DNA of 64,000 nucleotides from Pseudovibrio denitrificans JCM 12308 (GTDB lineage Bacteria > Pseudomonadota > Alphaproteobacteria > Rhizobiales > Stappiaceae), in NCBI RefSeq assembly GCF_001310815.1, contig NZ_BAZK01000001.1, forward strand, positions 186,001-250,000, in the 5' to 3' direction. Numbering within the stretch: the stretch's first letter is position 1; every line of letters starts with the position of its first letter. Of this stretch, positions 1-9,586 are shown in pieces. The position numbers were made by a program, and so were the translations under genes. Under the pieces are notes generated by a model, which searched no databases, had not been told where the DNA came from, and saw only the letters and a program-made list of their open reading frames with translations.

Positions 1-1157
1 ATCAGGAACAGGATTGCTGCGATGAACGGAGCACCCAGAGATTCAATCATGCCAAGAACGGATGGGTTGATGATTGCAACACCCCAGACGGAGAAGAAGA
101 AGAATGCAACGAGGAGAGTGTTGAATTTCTTTTCGCCGAGGCCTTCAACAGCCTTTGGAGCAGCTTTTTTCGCAATACCTGCAAGACCTTCTTTTGCACC
201 GAGGTAGTGGCCGAAGAAGGAAGAGAAGATTGCAAGGAACGCAACCAGTGGACCCATGAAGGAGATCAGTGGGCTGTCAAACACGTTTGCAAGGTAAGAC
301 AGGACTGGAAGGTTCTGCTGTTTTGCTTCCATCAGCTGTTCAGGAGACAGTGCGAGAACGCAGCTGAATACGAAGAACATAACGAAGCCAAGGAGCATCA
401 CAGAAGCGCGCTTCAGGATGATGTCGGACTTTGCAACTGCATTATCACCATGCGCTTCACGCTGAGCCAGAGCCATGGAGGAAACGGCTGGGCTGTGGTT
501 GAAGGAGAAGATAAGCATTGGAATGGTGAGGTACACCACTGTCAGCAGAGTTCCAACTTCTGGAATGTTGTCGAAGCTCATTGCTTCAAAAGACCAGGAT
601 GGGATCAGGTAAACGGACATACCGAACAGGATGAGAACCAGTGGGTACACCAGAAGCTCAGTTGCTACGAGCATCAGGCGACGGCCTAGGATCATTACGC
701 CCATCATCATTGCAACGAGAATACCAGACAGGAGCCAGCGTGGGATTGCAGGCATTGCGAGCTGGTTGACGATGAAGCTGTCGATGGTGTTGGTAATCGC
801 GTTACCGTAGATCAACACGATTGGGTAAATCGCGAAGAAATAGAAGAAGGTAATCAGCAGACCTGCTGTTTTACCGAAGTGCTCTTCAACCACGTCAGTG
901 ATGTCTGCGTCTTTGTTCTTGGAGGAGAGAACAAAGCGAGCCAGTGCGCGGTGAGAGAAGTAGGTCATTGGACCTACGAGAGCTGCGATCAGGATCAGCG
1001 GCCAGAAGCCTTCAAGACCTGCACGGATTGGAAGAAACAGAACGCCGGCACCTACTGCAGTACCGAACATGGACAAAGACCAGGTAAGATCTTCTTTTGT
1101 AAACTTTACCGTTTCTTTAGGGGCGACTTCGACTTCGGTCGCATTAATGCTTGACAT
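1..1157 (-). CDS. sdaC: Serine transporter of the HAAAP family, C-terminus cut by window edge
   Basis: Reverse-strand reading frame open to the window edge, about 385 residues visible. It starts ATG (1155-1157) after a purine-rich GGGGATA stretch. The protein is a string of hydrophobic helices. Family signatures seen include [13 protein letters not shown] near residue 32, the stretch [11 protein letters not shown] near residue 85, [22 protein letters not shown] and [11 protein letters not shown]; these match the SdaC/TdcC proton- or sodium-coupled serine/threonine permeases of the inner membrane. Family length is about 430, so roughly 40 residues are missing. No serine dehydratase lies in the visible part. 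Specificity for serine rather than threonine is inferred from resemblance to SdaC. Confidence 0.9.
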   Translation of the reverse strand, partial: MSSINATEVEVAPKETVKFTKEDLTWSLSMFGTAVGAGVLFLPIRAGLEGFWPLILIAALVGPMTYFSHRALARFVLSSKNKDADITDVVEEHFGKTAGLLITFFYFFAIYPIVLIYGNAITNTIDSFIVNQLAMPAIPRWLLSGILVAMMMGVMILGRRLMLVATELLVYPLVLILFGMSVYLIPSWSFEAMSFDNIPEVGTLLTVVYLTIPMLIFSFNHSPAVSSMALAQREAHGDNAVAKSDIILKRASVMLLGFVMFFVFSCVLALSPEQLMEAKQQNLPVLSYLANVFDSPLISFMGPLVAFLAIFSSFFGHYLGAKEGLAGIAKKAAPKAVEGLGEKKFNTLLVAFFFFSVWGVAIINPSVLGMIESLGAPFIAAILFL

Positions 1158-1737
1158 TTCTTTTATATCCCCATGTGCCACTCATGTGCCCTAGGAGAAT
1201 TTCCCAGTCTCTCTAGGACGGGGACCTGATATACTTATGTTAAAATTTTAAGACCATACGTTTAAATACACATCACGCGCGCCATAATAACGCAGCGATA
1301 TAAGATACGACTTCCGTTTAATAGCGCGCAGCACCATGAAGTGTGCAACAATCTGCCGCGGACACGTAAATCACTCGATTAAATAGTATTTTTCAAGGAA
1401 ACCGGATTAATTGCCGTTTGCGTCACTGAAGACTTCATATTACTTAAATATGACGCCCCGCTAATATATGCAGTCAACATACTGTTTCACAACGGTATAT
1501 CACTGACCTAGAGGTACTTTAGGGCATCTGTAGTATTGAAACTACGTAGTATTGCATGCTGATGTATGCTTTAAACCAGCGCGCTTACTTTCCTTCAAAT
1601 GACGACAATATGCCTCTTGCATGCGCATTTTGTGCACCCGGTAAAATCATCAAAATTCGCTAAGGCACACAAATGCATACATTAATTATAATCGGAGGAA
1701 AAATTTCAAATGCGTCATTCTTTCCCCCTGATTTCAA
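1158..1737. other. 580-bp AT-rich intergenic region upstream of sdaC
   Basis: No convincing gene. It must hold the sdaC promoter on the minus strand. Two things stand out: a tandem direct repeat CATGTGCC at 1172-1179 and 1183-1190, offset by 11 bp (one helical turn), just before the sdaC start; and a perfect 12-bp palindrome TTAAAATTTTAA at 1240-1251. A GGAGG followed by ATG at about 1710 opens only a short frame that runs into the end of iorB, so I do not call it. The iorB stop lies at the right end and I see no clear terminator hairpin there. Confidence 0.6.
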
Positions 1738-3300
1738 TCAGAGGGTTTGAACTGTCTTCAATGCACCTTCCAAAGCATCCCCTTTTTCATCCAGCAACGC
1801 GGCTTCCCGAAGCCGTCTGAGCCAATCTGAAGCGTCTGTTCGCCCTTTCAGCAGGGCAAGAGAGGATAAAACTCGGTCAAATTTGGAGTGACCGCGGATA
1901 TGTGTATCTGAATACCCCTTGATGAGACGACGGCATTTAAGAATTTCTACGGCAAGCTGATAGTCTGAATGGACTGTTTTGAGCGCAAGATCGCGCCAGC
2001 TTTGCAGGTGGTCCGTCTCGATATGATGGCGCAGGAAACTACGACGCCACGGCTTTAAGCTGCTGATGAGCCAAAGACTTAAGAACCCGCGAATGGAACG
2101 GGTCCTGATACGCCGGCCTTTGTTGACGCGCCTGTCCAGCCAGTTGAAGACTGCGGGCCGCGCTTCGATCCATCTGCCAAGCCGTGTTGGCAGCGTACCG
2201 CAGATTTCCTCCATCCGGGGGTGAAGATATTCAGTCAACTCCAGTTGACTACCCGCCGCTGGGCCCACTTCCCGATGAACGCGTTGAAAGCGTGTTTTTT
2301 GCGTTTTTATGTCGGCGACCCGGATCGTGTCGTCATAACACATAGCATTTGCGATATACTTGGCTGCTGTTCGGGTCAGCTCCCAACTCTCGTTTTCGGT
2401 ATCACTGGCGAGCACGATTTCGAGGTGGTTGAGATACTCTTCGCCGTACTCCAGATCCTGAAACTCAACCGTCTTGCGCAGACCGGCCAGAGCCATGTCG
2501 CAGGTCTGTTCCGGAAGCGCTTCGATGCGGGATAAGAGCAGTTGCCAGGCTGCCAGTTTTCGAGCTGGTCCGCGTGCTGAGAACTTGGTTGCCGGCTGTG
2601 GTTGTTCTGGTCTCTTGGCAACAGGCGATCCGGCAGCTCCTGCAGATTGAGCATGATCGAAACTGGCGTTGAAAGAGGCCAAACTAGCGTTGACGCCCTT
2701 ACCACCTTTGCGGATTGTTTCTTCATAAGTGTTTTTTGGGAACGGCAGTGCGCCGGAGCCCGCGAGTGCACCGAAGAGGCTGGAGGAAATGACGCTGCCG
2801 TTTTCTGCGGCGACGTCTTCCATGTTAAAGGCGACCAGCTTTTGTGAGGCGCTGCCGAGGCGGGAGAGAACGGTGTTGCTGTCCTGCTCACCTTTGCCCG
2901 GCACGATCTTTTCCGAAACCGCGAGGATGCGATGGGAAGACGCGATGAGCGTTGTCTTGTCAGCGGTCACGAAACCACGGATGACAGCGCGGCCTGCTTC
3001 CATGAGTTCTGCGCAGATGACGATGTCGACATCGCCTTGTGACGGGCTGAGCGAGAAGACAGGTGCCTTGCCGTTATCAGGTGCCATTTCCACGTAGTAG
3101 ATGGTGGCGCCTGTGCGCTGGGCGACCCCTGCGACGGAGGTGGACTGGGCTTTGTAGCCGTTGGCTTCAGCCAGATTGACGATCCAGTCCGTCAGCACGC
3201 CGCCGCCCTGCCCGCCGACGGCGAAAATGGCGATCTTGGTGATGGTGCGGGTTGCGTCTTCGCCTGTGCCTAAGGCCTGCCATTGAGTGTCGATTTCCAT
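1738..3300 (-). CDS. iorB: Indolepyruvate ferredoxin oxidoreductase, beta subunit with long C-terminal extension
   Basis: 520 aa. Residues about 20-210 form the pyruvate/ketoisovalerate oxidoreductase gamma-type domain, beginning with FAVGGQGGGVLTDW and including GVAQRTGATIYYVEM. The remaining ~300 residues are the C-terminal region found in the long proteobacterial IorB form (DUF6537-type, my recollection). With IorA it forms a thiamine-diphosphate, iron-sulfur 2-oxoacid:ferredoxin oxidoreductase that turns an aryl 2-oxoacid plus CoA into the acyl-CoA. It starts at the A of the iorA stop (TGATG, 1-base overlap), so the two are translationally coupled. The substrate may be isatinate or indolepyruvate, judged from the adjacent aromatic locus; this is inference. 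Confidence 0.88.
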   Translation of the reverse strand: MEIDTQWQALGTGEDATRTITKIAIFAVGGQGGGVLTDWIVNLAEANGYKAQSTSVAGVAQRTGATIYYVEMAPDNGKAPVFSLSPSQGDVDIVICAELMEAGRAVIRGFVTADKTTLIASSHRILAVSEKIVPGKGEQDSNTVLSRLGSASQKLVAFNMEDVAAENGSVISSSLFGALAGSGALPFPKNTYEETIRKGGKGVNASLASFNASFDHAQSAGAAGSPVAKRPEQPQPATKFSARGPARKLAAWQLLLSRIEALPEQTCDMALAGLRKTVEFQDLEYGEEYLNHLEIVLASDTENESWELTRTAAKYIANAMCYDDTIRVADIKTQKTRFQRVHREVGPAAGSQLELTEYLHPRMEEICGTLPTRLGRWIEARPAVFNWLDRRVNKGRRIRTRSIRGFLSLWLISSLKPWRRSFLRHHIETDHLQSWRDLALKTVHSDYQLAVEILKCRRLIKGYSDTHIRGHSKFDRVLSSLALLKGRTDASDWLRRLREAALLDEKGDALEGALKTVQTL

Positions 3301-5453
3301 CAGCTTACCTCCTCAATGATCAGGGTGCGGCGTTCACGCCAGTTTTGCAGGGCGCTGATGATACGGTCGCGTATCTTGCGGAAGAACCGCTCAGACTTGC
3401 TTGGATTATGGATGGTGTCGGCCTGATAGAACGATGGGCAGAGGATGGCGGCATCTGCTACCTCTCCGCAGTTGCCGCAGCCGACGCAGTTCTGGTCGAT
3501 ATGGGCGACCGGATCATCCCGCAGTGGGTCATCCAACTCTTTGACGGTCAGGGACGGGCAACCGGACAGGCGCATACAGGCGTGATCACCGGTACAGACG
3601 TCTTCATCGACGCCGAAACGGGTTTTCACCACACGCTTTTGCTCTTTAACGGCCTGATTGATGATGGGCTTTTCGCGGCGCTGACGGTTGAGCATGCATT
3701 CAGAGGAAGCAACGATGACCTTCGGGCCTTTGACGTCCGTGGTCAGCGCCTCTTTTAGGACAGACTGCATCTGAGTGACATCGTAGGTGCGATCTATCTG
3801 ACGAACCCATTTGACGCCAACCCCTTTCACCGCTTCCGTGATTGGGTGCTTGGTGGATTTGCTCTTGTTGTTAGCCCGCGAGGACAAGATATCCTGACCG
3901 CCGGTGGCTGCGGAATAGTAGTTGTCGACGACGACGATCACGCCGTCATTCTGATTGAAGACCGCATTGCCGATGGAGGTGGTCAGGCCGTTGTGCCAGA
4001 AGCCGCCGTCGCCGATGAAGGAAATGGAGCGGCGATCCGTTTCATTGGTATTGAAGGCTGAGGCTGAGGCTGGACCAAGTCCGTACCCCATGGTGGTGGA
4101 GCCAATGCCAAAGGGCGGCATGATAGAGAACAGGTGGCAGCCGATATCTGAAGCAATGTGATGCGGGCCAAGTTCCTCTTCCACCAGTTTCGTTGCAGCG
4201 AAGATTGGGCGTTCCGGGCATCCGACACAGAACCCCGGCGGCCGCATGGGAACGACTTCTTTCAGCTGTTCCACATCAGGCAGCGGCCCTGGTGTGTTTG
4301 GGGCGCGGCCTTTGCCGGGCAGAGCATCTGAATGAGTGGCAAGGAAGGTCTGGATGCTGTCCAGCATCACCTGACCTGTATACTCTCCAGCCTCCGGGAA
4401 TGGGCCTTTGCCTTCCAGTTTGGTGTTGACGCCCTCTTTTTGCAGCATGGCGCCAATGGCTTGTTCCAGATAATCTGGATAGCCCTCTTCCACCACAAGC
4501 ACCGCATCTTTGCCCCTGCAGAAATCCATGAGTTCTGCGGGGACGAGTGGGTAAGTCACGTTCATGACGTAGAGAGGGATCTGGGTTTCGCCGTTGATGT
4601 CTGCCAGACCAAGGCGTTGCAGGGCGCGGATCACACCATTGTACATGCCGCCTTGCAGCACGATGCCGACCTTACGGTCCTGAGGTCCAAAGAGTTCATT
4701 CAGTTTATGTTTTTGAATGTAGTTCAGCGCTGCTGGCAGGCGTTTGGTCACCTTCTCCTGCTCATGCAAGAAGGACGCTGGTGGCAAGACGATGCGATTG
4801 AGGTCGCGCCGAGGATTTTCCAATGCGTCAGCCACTGTCATAGATGGACGCACATTGTCTTTGGTGGTGAACTCTCCATGCACATGGCAGCTGCGGATGC
4901 GGACCTGAAGCATGACGGGGGTGTTTGAAGCTTCTGAGAGTTCAAACCCATCGCCTACGGCTTTGACGATGGATGGCAGGTTGGGGCGTGGATCGAGCAG
5001 CCAGATCTGGCTTTTCATGGCAAAGGCGTGGCTGCGCTCCTGCATGATGGAGGAGCCTTCGCCGTAGTCCTCACCCACAATCACAAGCGAGCCACCGGTG
5101 ACGCCGCCTGATGACAGGTTCGCCAGAGCATCGGAAGCCACATTGGTGCCTACGGTTGATTTGAACGTGACTGCGCCGCGGATGGGATAATGAACTGAGG
5201 CGGCCAGCATGGCAGCGGCGGCCGCTTCACTGGCGCTGGCCTCATAATGCACGCCCAGCTCACCCAGAATATCCTGCGCGTCGGCCAATACATCCATGAG
5301 GTGGCTGATGGGAGAGCCCTGATAGCCGCCCACATAGCCTACGCCATTTTCCAGCAATGCTTTGGTGATGGCCAGAATGCCTTCACCGCGGAAAACCTCA
5401 CCCTCGCATGCGCGAAGTTTCTCGACCTCTTTTACAAAGGATCTTTCTGCCAT
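3300..5453 (-). CDS. iorA: Indolepyruvate ferredoxin oxidoreductase, alpha subunit
   Basis: 717 aa, the usual IorA length. The N-terminal 2-oxoacid oxidoreductase domains are followed by the IorA signature RPPGFCVGCPERP near residue 405. The thiamine diphosphate motif is GDGGFWHNGL near residue 478, followed by VVVDNYYSAATGGQD. Two C-terminal cysteine clusters for [4Fe-4S] centres lie near residues 620 (CTGDHACMRLSGC) and 655 (CVGCGNC plus a later Cys). It would decarboxylate a 2-oxoacid and pass electrons to ferredoxin in the cytoplasm. It starts ATG after a GGGAGG ribosome site and lies 62 bp downstream of a MarR gene, probably in one transcript. It overlaps iorB by one base. Confidence 0.92.
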   Translation of the reverse strand: MAERSFVKEVEKLRACEGEVFRGEGILAITKALLENGVGYVGGYQGSPISHLMDVLADAQDILGELGVHYEASASEAAAAAMLAASVHYPIRGAVTFKSTVGTNVASDALANLSSGGVTGGSLVIVGEDYGEGSSIMQERSHAFAMKSQIWLLDPRPNLPSIVKAVGDGFELSEASNTPVMLQVRIRSCHVHGEFTTKDNVRPSMTVADALENPRRDLNRIVLPPASFLHEQEKVTKRLPAALNYIQKHKLNELFGPQDRKVGIVLQGGMYNGVIRALQRLGLADINGETQIPLYVMNVTYPLVPAELMDFCRGKDAVLVVEEGYPDYLEQAIGAMLQKEGVNTKLEGKGPFPEAGEYTGQVMLDSIQTFLATHSDALPGKGRAPNTPGPLPDVEQLKEVVPMRPPGFCVGCPERPIFAATKLVEEELGPHHIASDIGCHLFSIMPPFGIGSTTMGYGLGPASASAFNTNETDRRSISFIGDGGFWHNGLTTSIGNAVFNQNDGVIVVVDNYYSAATGGQDILSSRANNKSKSTKHPITEAVKGVGVKWVRQIDRTYDVTQMQSVLKEALTTDVKGPKVIVASSECMLNRQRREKPIINQAVKEQKRVVKTRFGVDEDVCTGDHACMRLSGCPSLTVKELDDPLRDDPVAHIDQNCVGCGNCGEVADAAILCPSFYQADTIHNPSKSERFFRKIRDRIISALQNWRERRTLIIEEVS

Positions 5454-5515
5454 ACTCCCTCCCGTGAAAGCATGACAGATCCCGTGAACGCGAACTTTGT
5501 TAGGAGATCCGCGCC

Positions 5516-6064
5516 CTAGAAGTCGTGCTTTCGAATGTTTGTCAGTACCTTGCGCAGTGTCATCAAAAAGGCATCATGCTCGGCTTGCGAGACGCCCTCG
5601 AACATTGCGGTGTACTCGTCGCGCATATGCGGCCACATCTGCGCAAACGCTGCGCGTCCAGCTTCCGTCAGGAAGATATGGCGCACGCGGTTGTCCTGCT
5701 CACTGGCCTTGCGATGGATCAGGCCTTCCTTTTCCATGGCGTCCAGCGTGCGGCTCAGGGTTGATTGCTCGATCACCGAATAGACAGAGAGCTCGTTGAT
5801 CATCAGTCCGTCCACTACTGACAACACAGCCAAGGCTCTCATTTTGGCGACCGACAACCCTGATCGTGTCAGTTTTTCACGCAAACTCTCATTGTACCTG
5901 CCCATAATCCGGTTCATCAGATAAGGCGCAAAATGATTGAGCCCGACCTCGCCCAGAGTTCTTGGTGCAGTTACCGGTTTTGCGTGCTGTCCGTCTTGTT
6001 CAGTTTCGGGAGCTTGATCACCGAGAATCTCGTTCATGAGGTGCACTCTTTCTTTTTTGAACAA
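5516..6064 (-). CDS. MarR-family transcriptional regulator (first of two)
   Basis: 182 aa winged-helix regulator. A hydrophilic N-terminal tail of about 35 residues precedes the dimerisation helix; the recognition region runs through SVIEQSTLSRTLDAMEKEGLIHRKASEQDNR in pieces near residues 95-125, and the wing DNRVRHIFLTEAG is typical of MarR. It lies directly upstream of iorAB and downstream of a second MarR gene. A palindromic ATATG-N6-CATAT site overlaps the promoter in front of it, and the same palindrome recurs in the divergent promoter of the oxygenase operon. This is consistent with autorepression and control by an aromatic acid ligand. Loci for auxin breakdown in other Proteobacteria are also MarR-controlled (family knowledge). 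The ligand is not readable from sequence. Confidence 0.9.
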   Translation of the reverse strand: MFKKERVHLMNEILGDQAPETEQDGQHAKPVTAPRTLGEVGLNHFAPYLMNRIMGRYNESLREKLTRSGLSVAKMRALAVLSVVDGLMINELSVYSVIEQSTLSRTLDAMEKEGLIHRKASEQDNRVRHIFLTEAGRAAFAQMWPHMRDEYTAMFEGVSQAEHDAFLMTLRKVLTNIRKHDF

Positions 6065-6094
6065 GCTCCATCTGTTTCATGAAGCTTGAAAGTG

Positions 6095-6122
6095 ATTATA
6101 TGCATTTACATATTTATAGCAA
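6095..6122 (-). promoter_or_regulatory. Promoter and palindromic operator of the marR-iorA-iorB unit
   Basis: On the minus strand there is a perfect -10 TATAAT (6100-6095) and a -35-like TTGCTA (6122-6117) with a 16-bp spacer. The inverted repeat ATATG-N6-CATAT at 6098-6113 covers the -10 and part of the spacer, the place a repressor would block polymerase. The identical half-sites with the same 6-bp gap occur at 9600-9615. Confidence 0.55.
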
Positions 6123-6156
6123 CTGCAATCCTGTAGATTATAGCTTAAATATGTGA

Positions 6157-6630
6157 TCATTCATTGTTTTCGAGAGTCTCAACCATATGAGAGAGAAAAC
6201 TTTTGATCTGAGCAATGTCGCTGGCGCCCAGTTGACGGACCAGTCGATCCTCATGGGCTTTGGCCTGTGACACCAGTCCGTTGGCCAGCTCCCTACCCTT
6301 GTCACTCAGGAAGATGCGCACGCGGCGGCGGTCCACCTCATCAGAGCGTCTTGTGACCAGTCCGCGCTCCGTCATCTGATCAATAGTTTTGGTCAGGTGA
6401 GATTGCTCCATCAGGGCAAAGCGTGCGAGTTGGGTGACCATCTGCCCGTCATCGTCCCTCAGACAGGCCAGTACACGCCATTCCGGGACGCGTATGCCTG
6501 CGCCCCGGAGTTCTTCATGAAATTGCCCGGAAGCCAGATGGCTTGCAGATGCCAACAGATACAGAAGGTATCCATCAACAAAGCCGGGCTCCTTTTCGTG
6601 AGCTTCGATCTCTTTCAGGTCTGCGTCCAC
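6157..6630 (-). CDS. MarR-family transcriptional regulator (second of two)
   Basis: 157 aa. A MarR winged helix is visible: LARFALMEQSHLTKTIDQM near residues 75-95 as recognition helix region, then the wing DEVDRRRVRIFLSDKGREL. It resembles the first MarR only at family level, so this is not a recent tandem duplication. It lies 32 bp after dctM and 92 bp before the first MarR gene, all on the minus strand, so it may be co-transcribed with the TRAP genes. Two regulators at one catabolic locus suggest sensing of two compounds, for example substrate and intermediate; this is speculative. Confidence 0.9.
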   Translation of the reverse strand: MDADLKEIEAHEKEPGFVDGYLLYLLASASHLASGQFHEELRGAGIRVPEWRVLACLRDDDGQMVTQLARFALMEQSHLTKTIDQMTERGLVTRRSDEVDRRRVRIFLSDKGRELANGLVSQAKAHEDRLVRQLGASDIAQIKSFLSHMVETLENNE

Positions 6631-6662
6631 CGGCCTACCTCTTCTTTTGTTTTTGCGCCGCG

Positions 6663-7949
6663 CTACATTGAGTACGGAATAATAAGTGCGAGTCCCGGAA
6701 CTGCAATTAGCAGGATCAAGCGCACAACATCCATAGCTACAAACGGAACTACACCGACAAATATCTTCTCGACCGGCACTTCAGGGGCAACCGAACGCAT
6801 AACGAAGACATTCATGCCGATTGGAGGCGTAATGAAGCTCATTTCCGTAACGATGATGACGAAGATGCCGAACCAGATCGGGTCAAACCCAAGCCCTGTC
6901 ACGATTGGGAAGAGAATCGGCACGGTGAGTGTCACCATAGACAGACTTTCCAGCAGGCACCCCAGCACCAGATAGATCAGCACGATCATGGTGATGATGG
7001 CGTATGGCCCTACACCCAACGCATTGACCCAGCCCCGCAGATCGGTGGTGAGGCCAGAAATGTTGACGTAGTTGAGGAAGTACAGCGCCCCAAACAGGAT
7101 GAAGAACATCACTGCGGTGGTTTTTGCTGTCTCAAACAATGTGTTGAGCGTGTCGCGATACGTCAGTTTGCCTCGCATTGCCGTGAGCACCAATGCACCG
7201 CCTGCACCAATGCCAGCCGCTTCGGTTGCGGTGAAGACACCCAGATAGATGCCGCCGAGCACACAGATGAATAGCAGCAGCGCCCAAGAGACACCGCGCA
7301 GTGCGATGATACGCTCCATCAAGGGCAGTTTGCTCTGAACTTCCAGCTCTTCCTTGTACATAACAAGGGACAGGCGTACAGCGAGCATGTAGCCGATGAC
7401 ACCGACAAGGCCCGGCAGAATGCCCGCCAGGAACAGCGCACCGATGTTCTGCTGTGTGAGGATGCCGTAGATGACGAGAATAACGGAAGGCGGGATCAGA
7501 ATACCCAGCGTTCCGCCTGCTGCGATCGAGGATGCGGCCAGACGGTCAGAATAGCCGAAGCGGCGCATGGCGGGCAGCGAGACGCGGGCCATGGTCGCGG
7601 TGGTTGCCAAAGATGATCCGCAAACGGAAGAAAAGCCACCACAGGCTACGATTGTCGCCATGGCCAGACCGCCTTTGCGGTGACGCAGCCACGCGTTCGC
7701 TGCCGTGTACATGTCGCTGGCGATGCCGGACTGCACGATGAGATTGCCCATGAGCAGGAACAGCGGCACCACAGACAAGGTGTAGCTACGGCCACTGTCA
7801 AAATAGACCTGCCCGACAAGGTGAAATGCCGGAGGAAGGCCAATAATGGAGGCCACTCCGAAGAAACCAACGGCTGCCATTGCGAAGGCAATCGGCACGC
7901 CCACAAAAATCAATGCCATCAGGATGGCAAGACCCAAATACCATTCCAT
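6663..7949 (-). CDS. dctM: TRAP transporter large permease (DctM type)
   Basis: 428 aa with about twelve hydrophobic segments. I chose ATG 7949 (MEWYLGLAILMALIF) because it overlaps the dctQ stop as TGATG and gives the normal DctM length; an upstream in-frame start would add 59 non-hydrophobic residues lying inside dctQ. Typical DctM patches seen are GGTLGILIPPSVILVIYG, TEAAGIGAGGALV and ITPPIGMNVFV. It forms the sodium-coupled inner-membrane channel of a tripartite importer for organic acids, working with the DctQ and DctP genes just upstream. The neighbouring Rieske/CoA ligase operon suggests an aromatic acid as substrate. Confidence 0.92.
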   Translation of the reverse strand: MEWYLGLAILMALIFVGVPIAFAMAAVGFFGVASIIGLPPAFHLVGQVYFDSGRSYTLSVVPLFLLMGNLIVQSGIASDMYTAANAWLRHRKGGLAMATIVACGGFSSVCGSSLATTATMARVSLPAMRRFGYSDRLAASSIAAGGTLGILIPPSVILVIYGILTQQNIGALFLAGILPGLVGVIGYMLAVRLSLVMYKEELEVQSKLPLMERIIALRGVSWALLLFICVLGGIYLGVFTATEAAGIGAGGALVLTAMRGKLTYRDTLNTLFETAKTTAVMFFILFGALYFLNYVNISGLTTDLRGWVNALGVGPYAIITMIVLIYLVLGCLLESLSMVTLTVPILFPIVTGLGFDPIWFGIFVIIVTEMSFITPPIGMNVFVMRSVAPEVPVEKIFVGVVPFVAMDVVRLILLIAVPGLALIIPYSM

Positions 7950-8458
7950 CAGGAACCGCCCCCAACACCTCTTGGAATTCTCAAAACTGCCAGCACAAAT
8001 GTGATGAATGCGCAAAAGGCACTGATGACACCGGCTGCTTTGGAAAACGGCGCCAGCGGCACACGCAGATAGATCGTGACCTCCTGATAGCTCGCCAGCT
8101 GGTTTCCATGCTTCCACAACTCCCACGCCACCACCGCTAGCACGATGGCGACAAAGATGCGGGAGAAGAACAGCTGCAGTGAGGCCAGACCGCCTCTGAA
8201 CTTGGAGGTGAACAGGTCCACCGTGATATGGCCGTCATCCAGACAGACCGCAGGCAGACCGGTGAAGATCACCGCCATGAGCAGCAGTTCGGTGTACTCC
8301 GGCGCTCCGGGCAATGGGCTTGCAAACAGGTACCGACCGATTACGTCGATCACCGTTACAGCGACCAGCGCCAGAAGCAGTAGTCCGCAGAGAACAGAGG
8401 CGCCCGAGCGAAGTTTTCGCCGGGCGCGCGCTGCTATATCAACCAGATTCCCACTCAT
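7949..8458 (-). CDS. dctQ: TRAP transporter small permease (DctQ type)
   Basis: 169 aa with four predicted membrane helices, the usual DctQ architecture. The pattern GRYLFASPLPGAPEYTELL in the second helix region is characteristic of the family. It sits between dctP and dctM: its ATG overlaps the corrected dctP stop by 4 bases (ATGA), and its own stop overlaps the dctM start. It links the large permease and the periplasmic binding protein in the inner membrane. Confidence 0.9.
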   Translation of the reverse strand: MSGNLVDIAARARRKLRSGASVLCGLLLLALVAVTVIDVIGRYLFASPLPGAPEYTELLLMAVIFTGLPAVCLDDGHITVDLFTSKFRGGLASLQLFFSRIFVAIVLAVVAWELWKHGNQLASYQEVTIYLRVPLAPFSKAAGVISAFCAFITFVLAVLRIPRGVGGGS

Positions 8459-9482
8459 TTTTCAGAGGCAACCGCTGCAACTTCTTTCTGGAGCATGTCC
8501 ATGGCAACTTCGAAGTCGATGCCTTTTTCGCCGTAGGATTTGGCAACACCGTCAAACATTGGACGGGTGGCCTCTTCCAGCTGAGCGCGCTCTTCTGCGG
8601 TGCGTCGTGAATAGTCACTTTGCCCTGCATCTGCTCAAGACCCCAAGCATCTGCTGCATCCCAGGCCGCGCCAGCAAGGCGGGAGAATGCTTCACCAGAG
8701 ATGGCCTCGATGGCCTTCTGGTCTGCCTCAGACAGGCTGGAGAACTTGGCGTTGTTGGCGATGAAGAAGAAGGAGACGTTGTACAGGCCGCCGTCTACAC
8801 GCAGGCCATTGCTGAGCAGGCCATCCAGCTTGAAGAACGGGATGGATTCTGTCGGGAACACGATGCCGTCCGCAATGCCGCCTGACAGGATTTCATAGGA
8901 TTGCGGTGCTGGTGCCTGAATGGCGACCATGTTCATGGCTTGCACGAGCTGGTTGGTGATGCTGCCCGCCACGCGGATTTTTGCGCCTTTCAGCTCACTC
9001 AGAGGAGAGACAGCGCGATCAGTGGTGTACAGCAAGCCCGGGCCGTGGGTGAAGACGCCCAGCACTTTCGCACCTCGGTGCTCATTGGCTTTAGCCAGCG
9101 TGCTTTCATAGAGACGCCAGTATGCGACCGACAGGCTGGTGGCATCTTTTGCGAGGAATGGCAGCTCGGCAATCTGTGTGAGTTTGAAGCGGCCCGGTGT
9201 GTAGCCGTGCACGCCGTAAGTGAGATCTGCAATGCCATTGGCGGCAAGATCGAAGTGAGCTGGTGGCGGGCCAAGCGGTGCGTCAAGGATCTGAACAGAG
9301 ACGCGTCCCTCTGTTACTTCCTTTACTTTGGCGGCCCAAGGCACCATCATGCCTTTTACGATTGGGTGTGCCGGTGGCAGCCAGCTGGACATACGCAATA
9401 CGGTTTCCTGCGCCATGGCAGATGCGCTGACGGAGAGCGCGGCAATAGTTGCAGCTGCAAATATCTTGAACTTCTTATTCAT
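8455..9482 (-). CDS. dctP: TRAP transporter periplasmic substrate-binding protein (DctP type), one frameshift
   Basis: About 342 aa once one base is restored. It starts ATG 9482 (MNKKFKIFAAATIAALSVSA, a signal peptide cleaved after AMA) behind GGGAGGGAG. Domains match the DctP family: MSSWLPPAHPIVKGMM, then LKGAKIRVAG and GGIADGIVFPTESIPFF. The frame is lost near 8600. In the uncorrected frame the C-terminus degenerates, whereas the other frame continues with TAEERAQLEEATRPMFDG and ends in ASEK plus stop at 8455, overlapping dctQ by 4 bases. One missing base around the GCACC stretch at 8598-8606 explains it. It delivers an organic acid to DctQM. Confidence 0.85.
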
Positions 9483-9586
9483 GTTCTCCCTCCCCAGAGA
9501 ATACAGGATGAATGAGAAAAATGTGCACACATACCGTACGTTAATCAAGCACAAATATGAAATGGAAACTAATTCCGATTCATGCA

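Noticed and set aside
207..1154. Plus-strand open frames of 160 and 91 codons over the left end
   Set aside because: They are antisense to a clear sdaC frame; their translations have no hydrophobic or domain structure and are rich in Cys, His and Trp, as expected of shadow frames.
1710..1820. Short plus-strand frame starting after GGAGG in front of the iorB end
   Set aside because: Fewer than 40 codons, overlapping antisense to the end of iorB, and with no recognisable peptide.
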